A stretch of DNA of 58,315 nt from Propionivibrio dicarboxylicus (lineage in GTDB: Bacteria > Pseudomonadota > Gammaproteobacteria > Burkholderiales > Rhodocyclaceae): positions 1 to 58,315 of the forward strand of contig CAMDMZ010000028.1 of assembly GCA_945902805.1 (NCBI GenBank). The letters are read 5' to 3'. Both the position numbers and the translations under genes were made by a program. A model generated the notes under the pieces. That model saw only the letters and a list, made by a program, of their open reading frames with translations. It was not told the DNA's origin and did no database searches. How positions within the stretch are numbered: the first letter of the stretch is position 1; the number at the start of each line of letters is the position of its first letter. Shown here one piece after another: positions 47,394 to 58,172 of this stretch.

Positions 47394-48714
47394 AGCGCAC
47401 GCCGACGGTGACAAAGTCGTTGTCGTAGCGGGTGTTGTTCGACTGGCGGTTCTCGACGGCGATGCGTGAGGAAAGTCGGTCGCTCAGCTTGCTGAGATAG
47501 ATCAGGCTATTCACCACGAGATCGCTGTTCGGCAAGATTGCTTCATCGAGGTTGATTCGCGCATGGCCGAGGATCAGACGATGACCGGGCCGGCCGACTT
47601 TGCCCAGATCGACGGCGCCGGTGAGCTTGATCAGTTTGCTGCACGCGATTGCCGACACACTGCTACCGGCCGCGAACAGGTAAGGCATACTGACGAATTC
47701 GGGATAGCCGCCCCAGTTGCCAAAGGCCGTCACCGTCTTGTCGTCGCCGCCGAAGCGATTCGCCGCCAGCGCCATACTGAGGCCGCTGGGGGCGTGGGCC
47801 AGGGTGGCTTTGAGACCCAGCAGGCCATAACGTGCATTGAGCCCGAAGCCGGACAAATACTCCTTGAAGCGGCCGACGGCATTCACCCGATAGGCTTGCG
47901 CCTCGGTCGTGAGCGCCAGTGTTGGACTGAGCGGCATCGTGGTACTGCCCTCAACATAGGCCGTATTGAGCAGTTCCGGAGCATGGGCGTTCCACAGTTG
48001 CAGGCTGTGCGGTGCCGCTTCATGGACGGCACCCGCCAACCAGACGCCACGATTGCCGACGATGGTCGAGGGCACCAGCGTTTCGCCGTTCGCTGAATCT
48101 ACCGCGCCGGCGGGCGTGACCATCAGCGAGGTGTAGGCCTGTTCCGACATGGGTCGAAACTGCGAAAAGGTCGTTAGCCCATCGAAGCCCGACATCTTGC
48201 TGACATACGCCAGGCTCAATGTCGTATTGGGCAGATCTCGATTACTCAGTGCCACGGCTTCATACAGATTGGGAATGATGCGGTATTCGTAGGTCTTGAT
48301 CAGCGGCGAGAAGATCTCCTGCCGACCGGTGATGAGCGATGACTTGCCGAACGTGGCGATCAGTTGCGCCTCGCCCCAGATCGAATAAGGCGTCTTGTCC
48401 AGATCGAACATGTAGGCGTCGGTCGCCCGCGGATTGTCATTGCGCAGGCCGAGATCCTGCGTGGTATACCACGCGGCTTTCAGGCGCAGGCCGTGCAGGC
48501 TGCCAGTCTCGGCCCCGATCTTGCCGCCAAACCCTGGCGTTTGCTGGTTCAGTCGGCCGCCTTTCTTGTCGTCGGCGACCACCATGATCTTGCCGTAGCC
48601 GAACCATTTGCTTTCGGTCAGCGCGTTGGTGAGATCGTCGGCAGCATGGGCGGCGGCGTGTATGGCAGCGCTTAGGCCGAACCCCAGCAAGCATGCCTTA
48701 AAGTACTTCGACAC
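47383..48714 (-). CDS. OprD-like outer membrane porin
   Basis: A 443-residue outer membrane protein with a signal peptide (MSKYFKACLLGFGLSAAIHA, mature from about residue 26) and alternating beta-strand pattern, ending in the typical C-terminal aromatic residue (VTVGVRYDF). GRLNQQTPGFGGKIGAETGS and GRQEIFSPLIKTYEYRIIPN match the OprD family, which takes up small organic acids and peptides. The 3' end overlaps the TPR gene and the start overlaps the upstream cyclase gene by 17 nt, so all three are probably cotranscribed. Confidence 0.82.
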   Translation of the reverse strand: MSKYFKACLLGFGLSAAIHAAAHAADDLTNALTESKWFGYGKIMVVADDKKGGRLNQQTPGFGGKIGAETGSLHGLRLKAAWYTTQDLGLRNDNPRATDAYMFDLDKTPYSIWGEAQLIATFGKSSLITGRQEIFSPLIKTYEYRIIPNLYEAVALSNRDLPNTTLSLAYVSKMSGFDGLTTFSQFRPMSEQAYTSLMVTPAGAVDSANGETLVPSTIVGNRGVWLAGAVHEAAPHSLQLWNAHAPELLNTAYVEGSTTMPLSPTLALTTEAQAYRVNAVGRFKEYLSGFGLNARYGLLGLKATLAHAPSGLSMALAANRFGGDDKTVTAFGNWGGYPEFVSMPYLFAAGSSVSAIACSKLIKLTGAVDLGKVGRPGHRLILGHARINLDEAILPNSDLVVNSLIYLSKLSDRLSSRIAVENRQSNNTRYDNDFVTVGVRYDF

Positions 48715-50098
48715 AATTGCGTCCTTGATGTTTGGCGGCGTAAAGCGCTGCGTCTGCTCGCGCTACCAGGCTGTTGGCGTGATCGTCGGGCCAATACGTG
48801 CAGGCGCCAAAGCTTGCCGTCTTCTGGCCGACGACCGGGAAGTCGTGCCCTGCGATGGCTTGTCGCAGCTTTTCAGCCAGCTGTGCGATGCCTTCCATAT
48901 CGACGTGCGGACAGATAATCAAAAATTCTTCGCCGCCCCAGCGGCCAACGGTATCAACCTTGCGCGTGTTACCGGCGAGGAGGCCGGCGACGCCTTGCAG
49001 CACCTGATCGCCCACCTGATGACCGTGCTCATCGTTCACTTGCTTGAAATGGTCGATATCCAGAAGGATGATGCCGAACGGCTGGCCGGAGCGTGCCGCC
49101 CGGTCGATTTCGCCATTCAGTACCGCATCGAGCCTGACGCGGTTATACAGGCCGGTGAGCTTGTCGGTGACCGAAAGGCGTTCGAGTTCGAGGTTGAGTT
49201 GTTCCAGCCTGCGGCTGTAATCCGCCAGTTTCCGGTTCCACATGAACGCCAACAACAGGAGCAAGGCCGCCCCGCCAGCGACCTGGAGGACCGGCGTGTA
49301 GTCGATGCGGGATTGCACGTTGATGGCCACATGCTTGTTGGAAATCGCTTCGCGCTCCTGCGGCGTGATCGTGCGCACGCCCTTGTCGAGAACAGCGCGC
49401 AACAGCGGTTCGCCCTTGAGCACCCCGATGCGCAACTGGTTGGTGTATTCGGGAATCTGGCCGGCAACCTTGAGGTTAAAGAGGCCTTCTTTCTTGATCG
49501 TGTAAGCCGCCACGATCAGCGAGCGCACGGTCATGTCTGCCGTGCGATTCGACACCTTGGCGATGGCTTCCTGTTCGGTGCCGGTGAGGATGATCGACAG
49601 GTTCGGGTAATCCCGACGCAGGCGTTCTTCGATACTGGTGCCTCGTGGCAGGGCAACAATCTGTTGTTGGACGCCGCGCAAATCGCCGACGTAAGCGTGC
49701 TCTTCGCGCGTGATCAGGATATTGGGATCGTAAAAGATCGGGTCGGTAAAGATCAACCACTGATCGCGCGCCGGTGTGCGGTTCAGAAAGCTCATGATCT
49801 GGCAGTGCCCGGCTTTCGAGGCCGCCAGCATTTCGTCCCATGTCTTGAGTCGCAGCAGCTCGATACGCAGGCCGACACGCTGGGCAACCAGTTGCACCAG
49901 ATCCGCCGAAATGCCTTCGTGCTGCCCTTGTTCGTTGATGCGTTCGAACGGCATCCAGTCGGGATCGACGCACATCTTGATCGACTCGGTGCGTGCGATG
50001 TAGGCCTGTTCCTCCGCCGTAAAACTGATCGTCGACGGCTGAGCGCTGGCGAGTGCAATCGGCAGGCACAAGGCGAGCCAGATCAGGAATCGGTACAT
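48698..50098 (-). CDS. diguanylate cyclase with periplasmic binding-protein sensor domain
   Basis: A 466-residue membrane protein. A signal/anchor (MYRFLIWLALCLPIALASAQ) is followed by a type 3 solute-binding domain (about residues 25-250, IKMCVDPDWMPFERINEQGQ), a membrane helix (VAGGAALLLLLAFMW, near 260-280) and a cytoplasmic GGDEF domain with an intact GGEEF active site (VGRWGGEEFLIICP). It probably makes c-di-GMP in response to an amino acid-like ligand. ATG 50098 is picked for the signal peptide; starts at 50113 and 50137 also exist and none has a strong ribosome-binding site. Confidence 0.87.
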   Translation of the reverse strand: MYRFLIWLALCLPIALASAQPSTISFTAEEQAYIARTESIKMCVDPDWMPFERINEQGQHEGISADLVQLVAQRVGLRIELLRLKTWDEMLAASKAGHCQIMSFLNRTPARDQWLIFTDPIFYDPNILITREEHAYVGDLRGVQQQIVALPRGTSIEERLRRDYPNLSIILTGTEQEAIAKVSNRTADMTVRSLIVAAYTIKKEGLFNLKVAGQIPEYTNQLRIGVLKGEPLLRAVLDKGVRTITPQEREAISNKHVAINVQSRIDYTPVLQVAGGAALLLLLAFMWNRKLADYSRRLEQLNLELERLSVTDKLTGLYNRVRLDAVLNGEIDRAARSGQPFGIILLDIDHFKQVNDEHGHQVGDQVLQGVAGLLAGNTRKVDTVGRWGGEEFLIICPHVDMEGIAQLAEKLRQAIAGHDFPVVGQKTASFGACTYWPDDHANSLVARADAALYAAKHQGRNCVEVL

Positions 50099-50192
50099 GG
50101 GCGAAGCGTGCATTGGACGATCATAACAACAAGGCAAGTCCGATAGCGGTGGCGTTTGTGTCGGGCGTTTTCATTTTCCCATAGCCACGCAA

Positions 50193-52304
50193 TCACGCCG
50201 GTCGCGGCAATGCGAGTGACTCGATGATTTCCCGGCAGCGTGCCGCCGCGTGCGGTCGGGCGAAGTAGAAGCCTTGCAAATAGTCGCAGCCGCGTTCGCG
50301 CAGAAAGTCGCGTTGCGCTGCGGTTTCCACGCCCTCGGCGACGACTTTGAGGCCGAGGCTGTGGGCCAGCGCCAGAATCGAAGCGCTGATCGATGCGTTA
50401 TTGCCATCGACTTCGATGTCCTTGACGAAGGAGCGGTCGATCTTTAGCACGTTCAATGGCAACTGGCGCAGATAGGCCAGCGAAGAATAGCCAGTGCCGA
50501 AATCGTCAATGGCGAGTTGCACGCCCAGATCGCGCAGTGCCTGCAATTGCCTGATCGCCGCTTGCGGGTCGCTCATCGCCACCGATTCGGTGATTTCCAG
50601 TTCCAGATCCTGCGGCCGGATACCGTGAATGGCGATGGTCGAGCGCACCTGATCGACGAACTGTTCCGACCGCAGTTGCTGCGCCGAGACGTTGATCGCC
50701 ATGCGTATGTCGCCAAGCCCGGTCGCTTGCCATGCCGCCAACTGACGGCAGCCTTCATCAAGCACCCAGGCGCCCAGGCCATCGATCAGTCGGCATTCCT
50801 CGGCAATCGGGATGAAGGTGAGCGGCGGAATCATGCCGCGCGTCGGATGTGACCAGCGCACCAGCGCTTCGACGCCGCAGGCCTGCAACGTCACCGAACA
50901 GACTTGTACCTGGTAATGCAGTTCGAGCCCGCCAGAGGCAATTGCCGTGCGCAGATCGCGTTCCAGTTCCAGTCTTTCCAGCGCGGCGACATTCATATCC
51001 ATGGTGAAGAATTGAATGTTGTTACGCCCTTGTTCCTTGGCGTGATACATCGCCGCATCGGCATTCTTCATCAGTTGCTCAACCGTGTCGCCATCACCGG
51101 GAAAGACACTGACGCCGATGCTGGGTGAGGTATGCAGGGTATGCTCGCCAATGTCGTAGGGCTCGCCCAGTCGCTGCAGAATCTTGCTCGCCACCGGATA
51201 GACATCGAAAGCCGCTTCCATCCCGGCGAGAACAACCACAAACTCGTCGCCGCCCAGTCGCGCCACGATATCGCTCTCGCGCACGCTGCCGCGCAAACGT
51301 TGGGCGATTTCGATCAATAACTGGTCGCCGACATCGTGGCCGAGCGTATCGTTGATCAGCTTGAAGCGATCCATGTCGATGAACATCACGGCGACCGGCA
51401 TGTGTTGGCGATGTGCCGTCGCCATCACCTGACCGAGCCGCTCCTGGAGGCTGTAGCGATTGAACAGCCCCGTCAAGGCATCGTGATGGGCCAGATGGCT
51501 GATGCGCTCTTCTGCGGCCTTGCGTTCGCTGATATCGGTGAAACTGGCAATGTGGTGGGTGAGCTCACCGGATTCATCGCGAATCACCGAGATCACCACC
51601 CACTTGGGATACACCGAACCATCCTTGCGCCGGTCCCACAACTCGCCCTGCCAGAAATCGGCGCTCTGCAGATTCGCCCACATTTGCTGGTAGGTTTCCA
51701 CTGGCGTGCGGCCAGAGGACAGGATGCGCGGATTTTGTCCTTCGATCTCGGCCAACTCGTAGCCCGTCAGCCGGGCAAATGCCGGATTGATGGCAACGAT
51801 GCAGTTGTTCCTATCCGTCACCATCAAGGCTTCACCGCTGTGCCGGAACACATTCGCGTAAAGGTGCAGCCCGTGTTCCGCCTGCTTTTGCGCGGTGATG
51901 TCGAGCCGGTTGCCGACCAGGTAGCCGCTTGCCGTTTTGTGCTCAACGATCAACAGCCAGCGGCCATCGTCTAGCGCCTGCTCGAACGGCTTGCCGGTCG
52001 GGTTCTGGTGACGCTTCACCCGCTCGCGGACAAAACCGTCGACATCGCCCAGCGCTTGCCGGTACTGCCCACGTTCGGCTCCTTTGCGGACGACCTCTTC
52101 AAACGTCGTCCCAGGCACAATCAGGTCGCGGCTGGTCTCGTACATGCCGAGATAGGCCTCGTTGCACATCACCAGGCGGTCCTGCGGATCGTAGATGGTG
52201 AAGCCGATGGTCACGCTGGCCATGGCATCGCGCAGCAGGTTGGGGACGGGATCGTCAGTTTGTTGAGCGGACATAGGCGAGGCTTCGGCGGTAAAGGCTT
52301 TCAT
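50193..52304 (-). CDS. PAS-PAS-GGDEF-EAL c-di-GMP turnover protein
   Basis: A 703-residue cytoplasmic protein with two PAS domains (about residues 25-130 and 145-265), a GGDEF domain with [13 protein letters not shown], and an EAL domain with [32 protein letters not shown] and VAEGVET. Both active sites look intact, so it may make and degrade c-di-GMP. ATG 52304 overlaps the stop of the hybrid kinase (ATGA), which indicates coupled expression. Confidence 0.92.
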   Translation of the reverse strand: MKAFTAEASPMSAQQTDDPVPNLLRDAMASVTIGFTIYDPQDRLVMCNEAYLGMYETSRDLIVPGTTFEEVVRKGAERGQYRQALGDVDGFVRERVKRHQNPTGKPFEQALDDGRWLLIVEHKTASGYLVGNRLDITAQKQAEHGLHLYANVFRHSGEALMVTDRNNCIVAINPAFARLTGYELAEIEGQNPRILSSGRTPVETYQQMWANLQSADFWQGELWDRRKDGSVYPKWVVISVIRDESGELTHHIASFTDISERKAAEERISHLAHHDALTGLFNRYSLQERLGQVMATAHRQHMPVAVMFIDMDRFKLINDTLGHDVGDQLLIEIAQRLRGSVRESDIVARLGGDEFVVVLAGMEAAFDVYPVASKILQRLGEPYDIGEHTLHTSPSIGVSVFPGDGDTVEQLMKNADAAMYHAKEQGRNNIQFFTMDMNVAALERLELERDLRTAIASGGLELHYQVQVCSVTLQACGVEALVRWSHPTRGMIPPLTFIPIAEECRLIDGLGAWVLDEGCRQLAAWQATGLGDIRMAINVSAQQLRSEQFVDQVRSTIAIHGIRPQDLELEITESVAMSDPQAAIRQLQALRDLGVQLAIDDFGTGYSSLAYLRQLPLNVLKIDRSFVKDIEVDGNNASISASILALAHSLGLKVVAEGVETAAQRDFLRERGCDYLQGFYFARPHAAARCREIIESLALPRPA

Positions 52305-55006
52305 GTGGTTTGCTGCAGCCACAGCAGCAAAGTCTCATACAGCTTCTGCGGATCAACCGGTTTGGCGATGTGGTCGTTCATGCCGGCATCAAGGCAGACC
52401 TGGCGATCCTCCTCGAAGGCGTTGGCGGTCAAAGCCAGAATCGGCGTCTGCGCATAGGTAGGCAGTGCCCGGATCGCCATGGTGGCCTCGACTCCGTTCA
52501 GGTGGGGCATCTGCATGTCCATCAGGATCAGCGCGTAGGTGTTCTGTTGGGCCAGTGCCAGCGCTTGTTGGCCATCATCGGCCACATCCACCACCAGCCC
52601 AACATCCTCCAGCAGGAGGCGTGAGACTTCCTGGGTGATTGGCTCGTCTTCCGCCAGCAGAATGCGCGTGCCGGCATACTCGGCTTGCAGGCTTTGTTCG
52701 GCGGTGATGGCTGAAAAAGTCGGTGCTGGCGGGACGGCACTTTGTTCACGCTTCTTGAGGGGAACGACGAACCAGAGGGTGCTGCCTTGTCCCAGCGTGC
52801 TCTCGACGCCGATTTCACCGCCCATGAGTTCCACCAGCCGTTTGCAGATGGCCAGCCCGAGTCCGGTGCCGCCGTATTTGCGGGTCATGCTGTTATCAGC
52901 TTGCTCGAAGGACTGGAACAGCCGCGCCTGTGCTTCCGCTCCGATGCCGATGCCGGTATCGCTGACCTCGAAGCGCACTTTTACGGTCTCGGAAGTTTCA
53001 CCGACCGAACGGGCGCGCACAGTCACCGACCCTTGCTCGGTGAATTTGATGGCGTTGCCGACGAGGTTGACGAGGATCTGGCCCAGCCGCAACGGGTCTC
53101 CTTTGAGGGGCTGACGGATCAGGTCGGCGGGCAGGTCGGCGGCCAGTTGCAGACCTTTCTCGGTGGCTTTGTGGCCGAGGGTGCTAACGATGTTCTCTAC
53201 GCTGTCGGCAAGTTGCAGCGGCACGGCTTCGAGCACCATGCGCTCGGCTTCGATTTTGGAGAGATCGAGGATGTCGTTGATGACGCCGAGCAAACGCTCG
53301 GCGGAGAGTTTGGCCTTGTCGAGGTGATCGAGTCCTTTGGCATCCGCCATGCGTCGCTTGGCCATGTCGATCATGCCCAGAACGCCGTTCATGGGGGTAC
53401 GCAACTCGTGGCTCATGTTGGCGAGGAAGGTACTCTTGGCACGGTTGGCGGCTTCGGCGGCGTCTTTGGCGCTGGCAAGTTCGGCAGTCCGCGAGTCGAC
53501 CAGTTGCTCCAGATGATGGCGATATTTGTCGAGTTCGGCCTCGGACTGTTTGCGTTCCGTGATGTCAAGATTGAAGCCCTGGAAGGTTTGGAACACGCCC
53601 TCCGAATCCATCACCGGCATCGTATGGCAATAAAAGTCACGATAAACGCCGTCATGGCGGCGCAAGCGGAAATAATTGTCGTGCTCCGTCTTGCTTGCCC
53701 AGTTGGCAAGCCAGATCTCTGTTGCGCCCAGCAAATCGTCGGGATGCACCACCGCAGTCCATAACTCGATGGTCAAGCCATCCGCCGCGTCCTGTCCGGT
53801 AAAGTCGAACCATTGCTTGTTGACGAACGTATAGCGCTCACCGTCAAAGGCCCAAAGATGGATTTTGGTTTCGTCGAGCAGGCCTGTCAGGCGCGCCTCG
53901 CTCTGTCGCAACAGATATTCCCGCTGGTTCAAGTCTTCCAGCAACTGATTGAAGCCGCCGATGAGCTGGCCGGTTTCATCCTGCGTGGGATTCGGCAAGG
54001 CACTGAGTGGCTGGCCGGTAGCGGCGCGTTCGCGCAGGGTGGCGGCAGCGACCTCCATCGGCGCCAGTTGGCGGCGCAGCATCCACCAGGTCAGTCCGCC
54101 CGCGAGCACGGTCAGCAGAAGCGTTGTCAGCAGCATGCGCTGGTGCATGTCGTGAACCGGCGCCATCGCTTCGGCCGCTGGCAGTTGTACGCCGACATAC
54201 CAGTTGGCCAGCGGAATGCCTTTCACCGACTGAAAAACCTTCGCACCTCGTGGATTGACGAAGGAGACGGTGCCTTCGTATCCATCAAGAAAACGGTCGA
54301 TGGCGGGGATCATTCCGGGCGCGGGTGCCGGTTCCATCACCCGGCGTTTATCGGTTGCCGTCACGATCAGCCGCTGTGACCGCGAAACGATCACAAAGCC
54401 ACCTGTCTTGGCGTAGGGCTGCATGATCCGGTCAAGAAAATTCGCTGCAGTGAGATTGATGACGCCCACGACAGCGCCGATGATCTGGCCCTGTGCATCG
54501 CGCTTTGGCACGGCAATCCCGAAAACAGGGGCATTCAGTGCCTTGCCGATGGCCACCGTGCTGATTGTCGCCTTGCCTTCATTGAGCGCCGTGGCAACGT
54601 GGTTCCGGTACATGTAGTTCTCGCCAATCCGGTTGGCGGCGACCGGTACGGAGGCGATTGTCGTCCCCTCGCGATCGGTGACAAAAAAGCCGCCGTTGAA
54701 GAGCTGTTTGACTACCAGGCGATCTTCCAGCATCACCTGCAGGGCGGCGGGCTGCGTTAGCAAACGCTCATCGATGCGCTGCGCCAGCGATTCCATCGCC
54801 TCGATGCGGTAATCCAGTTCTTCGTTGATTTTGCTGGCGACCAAATGGGCCGTCGATGCCTGCTGATCACTGAGCAGGTGGTCCATGTCCTGCTGCAATA
54901 TCTGCGTGGCGAAATACGCCATCGCCCACAGGCTGAACACAAAAATGAGCAGCGTAAAGAGCGTGACGCGGGTTTTGAGCGAGTGGTGCAGGAAAGGTAG
55001 TTTCAC
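52301..55006 (-). CDS. hybrid sensor histidine kinase (dCache-HAMP-PAS-HisKA-HATPase-REC)
   Basis: A 901-residue membrane sensor. Helix one ([20 protein letters not shown]) and helix two ([19 protein letters not shown]) flank a periplasmic sensory domain of about 250 residues. HAMP, a PAS domain (about 385-500) and HisKA with [15 protein letters not shown] follow, then HATPase ([38 protein letters not shown]) and a receiver with Asp in [10 protein letters not shown]. The linker between kinase and receiver contains AVPPAPTF, encoded by a perfect dispersed repeat. Its partner genes downstream are the two c-di-GMP proteins. Confidence 0.94.
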   Translation of the reverse strand: MKLPFLHHSLKTRVTLFTLLIFVFSLWAMAYFATQILQQDMDHLLSDQQASTAHLVASKINEELDYRIEAMESLAQRIDERLLTQPAALQVMLEDRLVVKQLFNGGFFVTDREGTTIASVPVAANRIGENYMYRNHVATALNEGKATISTVAIGKALNAPVFGIAVPKRDAQGQIIGAVVGVINLTAANFLDRIMQPYAKTGGFVIVSRSQRLIVTATDKRRVMEPAPAPGMIPAIDRFLDGYEGTVSFVNPRGAKVFQSVKGIPLANWYVGVQLPAAEAMAPVHDMHQRMLLTTLLLTVLAGGLTWWMLRRQLAPMEVAAATLRERAATGQPLSALPNPTQDETGQLIGGFNQLLEDLNQREYLLRQSEARLTGLLDETKIHLWAFDGERYTFVNKQWFDFTGQDAADGLTIELWTAVVHPDDLLGATEIWLANWASKTEHDNYFRLRRHDGVYRDFYCHTMPVMDSEGVFQTFQGFNLDITERKQSEAELDKYRHHLEQLVDSRTAELASAKDAAEAANRAKSTFLANMSHELRTPMNGVLGMIDMAKRRMADAKGLDHLDKAKLSAERLLGVINDILDLSKIEAERMVLEAVPLQLADSVENIVSTLGHKATEKGLQLAADLPADLIRQPLKGDPLRLGQILVNLVGNAIKFTEQGSVTVRARSVGETSETVKVRFEVSDTGIGIGAEAQARLFQSFEQADNSMTRKYGGTGLGLAICKRLVELMGGEIGVESTLGQGSTLWFVVPLKKREQSAVPPAPTFSAITAEQSLQAEYAGTRILLAEDEPITQEVSRLLLEDVGLVVDVADDGQQALALAQQNTYALILMDMQMPHLNGVEATMAIRALPTYAQTPILALTANAFEEDRQVCLDAGMNDHIAKPVDPQKLYETLLLWLQQTT
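52714..52738 (+). repeat. dispersed 25-bp repeat, copy 10 (in hybrid kinase gene)
   Basis: Perfect match (T at 11, G at 19) on the plus strand; the minus-strand gene reads it as AVPPAPTF, in the flexible linker before the receiver domain. Confidence 0.95.
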
Positions 55007-55148
55007 GAAGTTTTTTGTGGGCTGATCGATGCGACCTGAAACCGGCAGAAGCGAGCTTGCGCCGCAGGGAGGCTCGCGGAGCGGGAATTGGCGGTCATGG
55101 ATTTTTCAGTGTCATTCCGCCGGACTTTACCTAATCGATACCTGCTGG

Positions 55149-55239
55149 CAAATCCTCACCAATCCTCACGGCCCGGCACAAAAAGTCGGCGCTGGCGGGA
55201 TGGCAGTAGATCCGTAATGTGAGGATTGGTGAGGATTTG
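55149..55239. repeat. perfect 21-bp inverted repeat enclosing a dispersed repeat copy
   Basis: Arms 55149-55169 and 55219-55239 are exact reverse complements. Each arm is made of two AATCCTCAC units in tandem (read TGAGGATT twice on the other side). The 49-nt loop contains the 25-bp repeat at 55180-55204. The structure lies in the 292-nt gap between the divergent hybrid kinase and binding-protein genes, which otherwise holds only leader sequence. Confidence 0.95.
55180..55204 (+). repeat. dispersed 25-bp repeat, copy 11 (in hairpin loop, intergenic)
   Basis: One difference from the consensus (T for C at position 22); C at position 11. It sits in the loop of the perfect inverted repeat. Confidence 0.92.
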
Positions 55240-55298
55240 AACCGCGTGTTAAACCTCTCCACAATCCGTTTCTCCCAAACCAAACCAAAAGGGATGCG

Positions 55299-56192
55299 AT
55301 GAAATTCAACAGAGTGTTATCAGGTCTTTGCCAAGGACTGGCGCTGGTGGCGGCGCTGCTCGCGGCGCCGACGCATGCCCGCGACCTGGCCGAGATCAAG
55401 GCCGAAGGCGTGCTGCGACACATCGGCATTCCCTACGCCAACTTTGTCAGCGGTAGTGGCGATGGCATGGATGTCGAGTTGATCAAGGGCTTTGCCCTGC
55501 ACCTTGGCGTGAAGTACGAATACGTCAAGACCGACTGGGGCACGGTGGTCGAAGATCTCCTTGGGCGGAAGATCAAGGTGGTTGATGGCCATGCCCAACT
55601 GGGTGCGGAAGTCCCCGTCAAGGGCGATCTGGTAGCCAATGGTTTCACTATGTTGCCGTGGCGCAAGGAAATTCTCACCTATTCCGAGCCGACTTTTCCC
55701 AGTCAGATCTGGCTGATCGCACGCGCCAATTCGCTGATCAAGCCGATCAAGCCGGGCAATGACATCACGGCGGATGTCGAGGCCACGCGCGCGGTGCTCA
55801 AGAAAAAGCGGGTGCTGGCCTTACCCAATACCTGTCTCGATCCCAATCTGTATAACCTCGATGCAACCGGCGGCACGGTGGTGAACTTCGATGGCCAGTT
55901 GCACGAAATCGCGCTCGCCGTCATCTTCAAGGGCGAAGAATTCACCATTCTCGATGTGCCGGATGCCCTGATCGCGCTCGAAAAATGGCCGGGCAAGATC
56001 AAGATCGTCGGCCCGATGTCGCCGCCCCAGCAGATGGGCGTCGGCTTCAAGAAAACCTCGCCCAAGTTGCGCGAGGAATTCAACAAGTATCTGGAAGAGA
56101 CCAAGCGTAACGGCACCTACATGAAGCTGGTGACCAAGTACTACCCGACCGCTTCGTACTACTTCCCCGCCTTCTTCAAAGGCCTTCACTGA
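55299..56192 (+). CDS. periplasmic solute-binding protein (family 3), paralogue 1
   Basis: A 297-residue secreted binding protein with a signal peptide (LALVAALLAAPTHA, mature from about residue 28). The mature start RDLAEIKAEGVLRHIGIPYA and GDGMDVELIKGFALHLGVKY are family 3 features. No permease or ATPase gene is nearby, but kinase and cyclase genes with binding-protein-like domains are, so a sensory role is likely (inference). A second copy with about half its residues identical follows. The upstream gap contains the large inverted repeat. Confidence 0.88.
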   Translation: MKFNRVLSGLCQGLALVAALLAAPTHARDLAEIKAEGVLRHIGIPYANFVSGSGDGMDVELIKGFALHLGVKYEYVKTDWGTVVEDLLGRKIKVVDGHAQLGAEVPVKGDLVANGFTMLPWRKEILTYSEPTFPSQIWLIARANSLIKPIKPGNDITADVEATRAVLKKKRVLALPNTCLDPNLYNLDATGGTVVNFDGQLHEIALAVIFKGEEFTILDVPDALIALEKWPGKIKIVGPMSPPQQMGVGFKKTSPKLREEFNKYLEETKRNGTYMKLVTKYYPTASYYFPAFFKGLH

Positions 56193-56201
56193 ATCCGATT
56201 A

Positions 56202-56222
56202 GCCAGACATTGGCCAGACATT
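56202..56222. repeat. tandem GCCAGACATT pair between the binding-protein genes
   Basis: GCCAGACATT occurs at 56202-56211 and 56213-56222, just before the ribosome-binding site of the second binding-protein gene. No function is evident. Confidence 0.4.
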
Positions 56223-56237
56223 AGCCAAAGGAAGAAC

Positions 56238-57131
56238 ATGAAAACCAAGCTTATCTCCATAGCCCGCAAAACCGCTTTCGTCGCACTGTTTGCCGCTACC
56301 GCTTTCACCGCTACGCAGGCGCTTGCCCGCGACCTCGATGAGATCAAGAAGACCGGCAGCCTCAAGCACCTAGGCGTACCTTACGCCAACTTCGTTACCG
56401 GTAGCGGCGATGGCCTGGATGTCGAAATCATGCAGCTTTTTGCCAAGCATCTCGGCGTGAAGTACGAATACGTCAAAACCAGCTGGGAAAACGTGGTGCC
56501 CGACCTGATCGGCCGCAAGGTCAAGGCCGACGGCGACAACGCGCAGTTGCTGGACAAGGTCGAGGTCAAGGGTGATGTGGTTGCCAATGGCTTCACCGTG
56601 CTGCCCTGGCGCCAGAAGGTACTCAACTTTTCCTCGCCGACCTTCCCCACCCAGATCATGCTGGTTGCTCCGGCGGCCTCGGCCGTGAAACCAATCAAGC
56701 CCTCCGGTAATGTCGATCTGGATATTGTTGCCGTGAAGAAACTGACCAAGAGCAAGTCCACGCTCGGCGTCGAAAACACCTGCCTTGACCCGTCGCTCTA
56801 CAAGCTGAAGGAAGAAGGCGCGAAGACCATTAGCTTCACCGGTGCGTTGGACGACATGCCTTCCGCCATGGTCAAGGGCGCGGGCGATACCGCCATCATG
56901 GAGATGCCCGACGCGTTGCTGGCGCTGAAGAAATCTCCCGGCCAGATCAAGGTGATCGGCCCGCTCTCACCCACCCAGGAGATGGCCGCCGGCTTCGCCA
57001 AGGACAGCGTCAAGCTGCGCGAGGAATTCGAAAAGTTTTACGGCGGCATCAAGAAGGACGGTACCTACCTGAAACTGGTCAAGAAGTACTACCCGTCGGC
57101 ACCGGATTTCTATCCTGCGTTCTTCAAGTAA
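56238..57131 (+). CDS. periplasmic solute-binding protein (family 3), paralogue 2
   Basis: A 297-residue paralogue of the upstream gene with the same length, signal peptide (ALFAATAFTATQALA) and landmarks: RDLDEIKKTGSLKHLGVPYA, NFVTGSGDGLDVEIMQ and KYYPSAPDFYPAFFK. GGAAG precedes the ATG. The pair probably arose by tandem duplication. The next gene, a truncated sensor, starts 21 nt after the stop, so the binding protein may have served as its ligand-binding partner. Confidence 0.88.
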   Translation: MKTKLISIARKTAFVALFAATAFTATQALARDLDEIKKTGSLKHLGVPYANFVTGSGDGLDVEIMQLFAKHLGVKYEYVKTSWENVVPDLIGRKVKADGDNAQLLDKVEVKGDVVANGFTVLPWRQKVLNFSSPTFPTQIMLVAPAASAVKPIKPSGNVDLDIVAVKKLTKSKSTLGVENTCLDPSLYKLKEEGAKTISFTGALDDMPSAMVKGAGDTAIMEMPDALLALKKSPGQIKVIGPLSPTQEMAAGFAKDSVKLREEFEKFYGGIKKDGTYLKLVKKYYPSAPDFYPAFFK

Positions 57132-57152
57132 GGCCATCGGGAGCCCCACGGC

Positions 57153-58172
57153 ATGACCACCGCTTCCATCACGCACCCTGCCGGCACGCCCGGCAGGAAG
57201 TGGGGCATCGCCGGCATCTTCGTCGGCGTGCTCCTCGCCGGCTATTTGCTCTTTGTGCTGACCACTACTTACGACACGCAGGTCAAACTGCAGGATTCAC
57301 TGGTGGAACAGCAGCGCCAGGGGGTAGCGAAGCATGCCATCACCATCGAGCATTTTCTCGACGAGCGGCGCAACGATCTGCGCTACCTCGCCGACGCGCG
57401 CGAGATCTCGGTCTATTTCGAGAACAAGGCGCTGGGCATGTCGATGGAGTATGGTCTGGGCAGCAGCCTGATCGACATCACCACCTATTTCCGCTACTTC
57501 GTGGCTGACCGGAAAACCGCCAGCGAGCCGATCTACACCCGCATCGCCTTGCTCGACGCGGCGGGCGGCATGCTGGCCGATACCGCCGAAGGAGGTGCCG
57601 CCATCACGGTCGACAGCACGCTGGCCGATCCCGCTCAGGTGGCGATCCGGGTGGATACGCAGCGCATCGGTGCGGAAATCGAACTGCGCATGCCCATCGC
57701 GTACAAAGGCCAGGCTTCCGGACAACTGGTCGCTTTCCTTTCCACTCCCACCTTTGTCGAACACTTCGTCCGGCAGCCTGCCGACCGGCCGGGGCGGCAA
57801 ACCTTCCTCAGTACCGAGCAGGGCATCATCAGCCCGACCGTAGCACATATGCCGCCCGCCAACATGGCGCTCAGCAAGATGCACCGCTACGACAGCTACG
57901 ACAGCGATGGCGCCCCGCTGGAGCGTGTGGCCCTGCGCATTCCCATTGCCGATTCTCCCCTGCGTTTGATCGCCACCTTTACGGTCGATGATGTCTTTGG
58001 TTCCAGTCCGCCCTGGCGCATGCCGCTGACCCTCGCACTCCTGACATTGTTCATTGGCGCCGGCACTTTCTACGCCTACCGTGCGAATACCCGCAACCTG
58101 CTCCTAAAAACGCGCCTGGACGAAGCCCGCGCCGCCAATTACGCCAAAACGCGCTTTCTTGAGAACACCTGA
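57153..58172 (+). pseudogene. sensor histidine kinase truncated by an IS1595-type element
   Basis: The 339-residue remnant has two membrane helices (IFVGVLLAGYLLFVLTTTY, about residues 22-40, and PLTLALLTLFIGAGTFYAYR, about 290-309) around a periplasmic sensory domain. It then reads LDEARAANYAKTRFL, the approach to the HisKA box, where ANMSHE would follow. Instead it ends ENT and stop at the insertion sequence edge (about 58161). The phospho-acceptor His, ATPase and receiver parts are cut off, so it cannot signal by itself. Confidence 0.85.

Noticed and set aside
48608-50146. 512-codon open frame on the plus strand opposite the diguanylate cyclase
   Set aside because: The minus strand encodes an intact GGEEF domain and binding domain; the antisense frame shows no family pattern.
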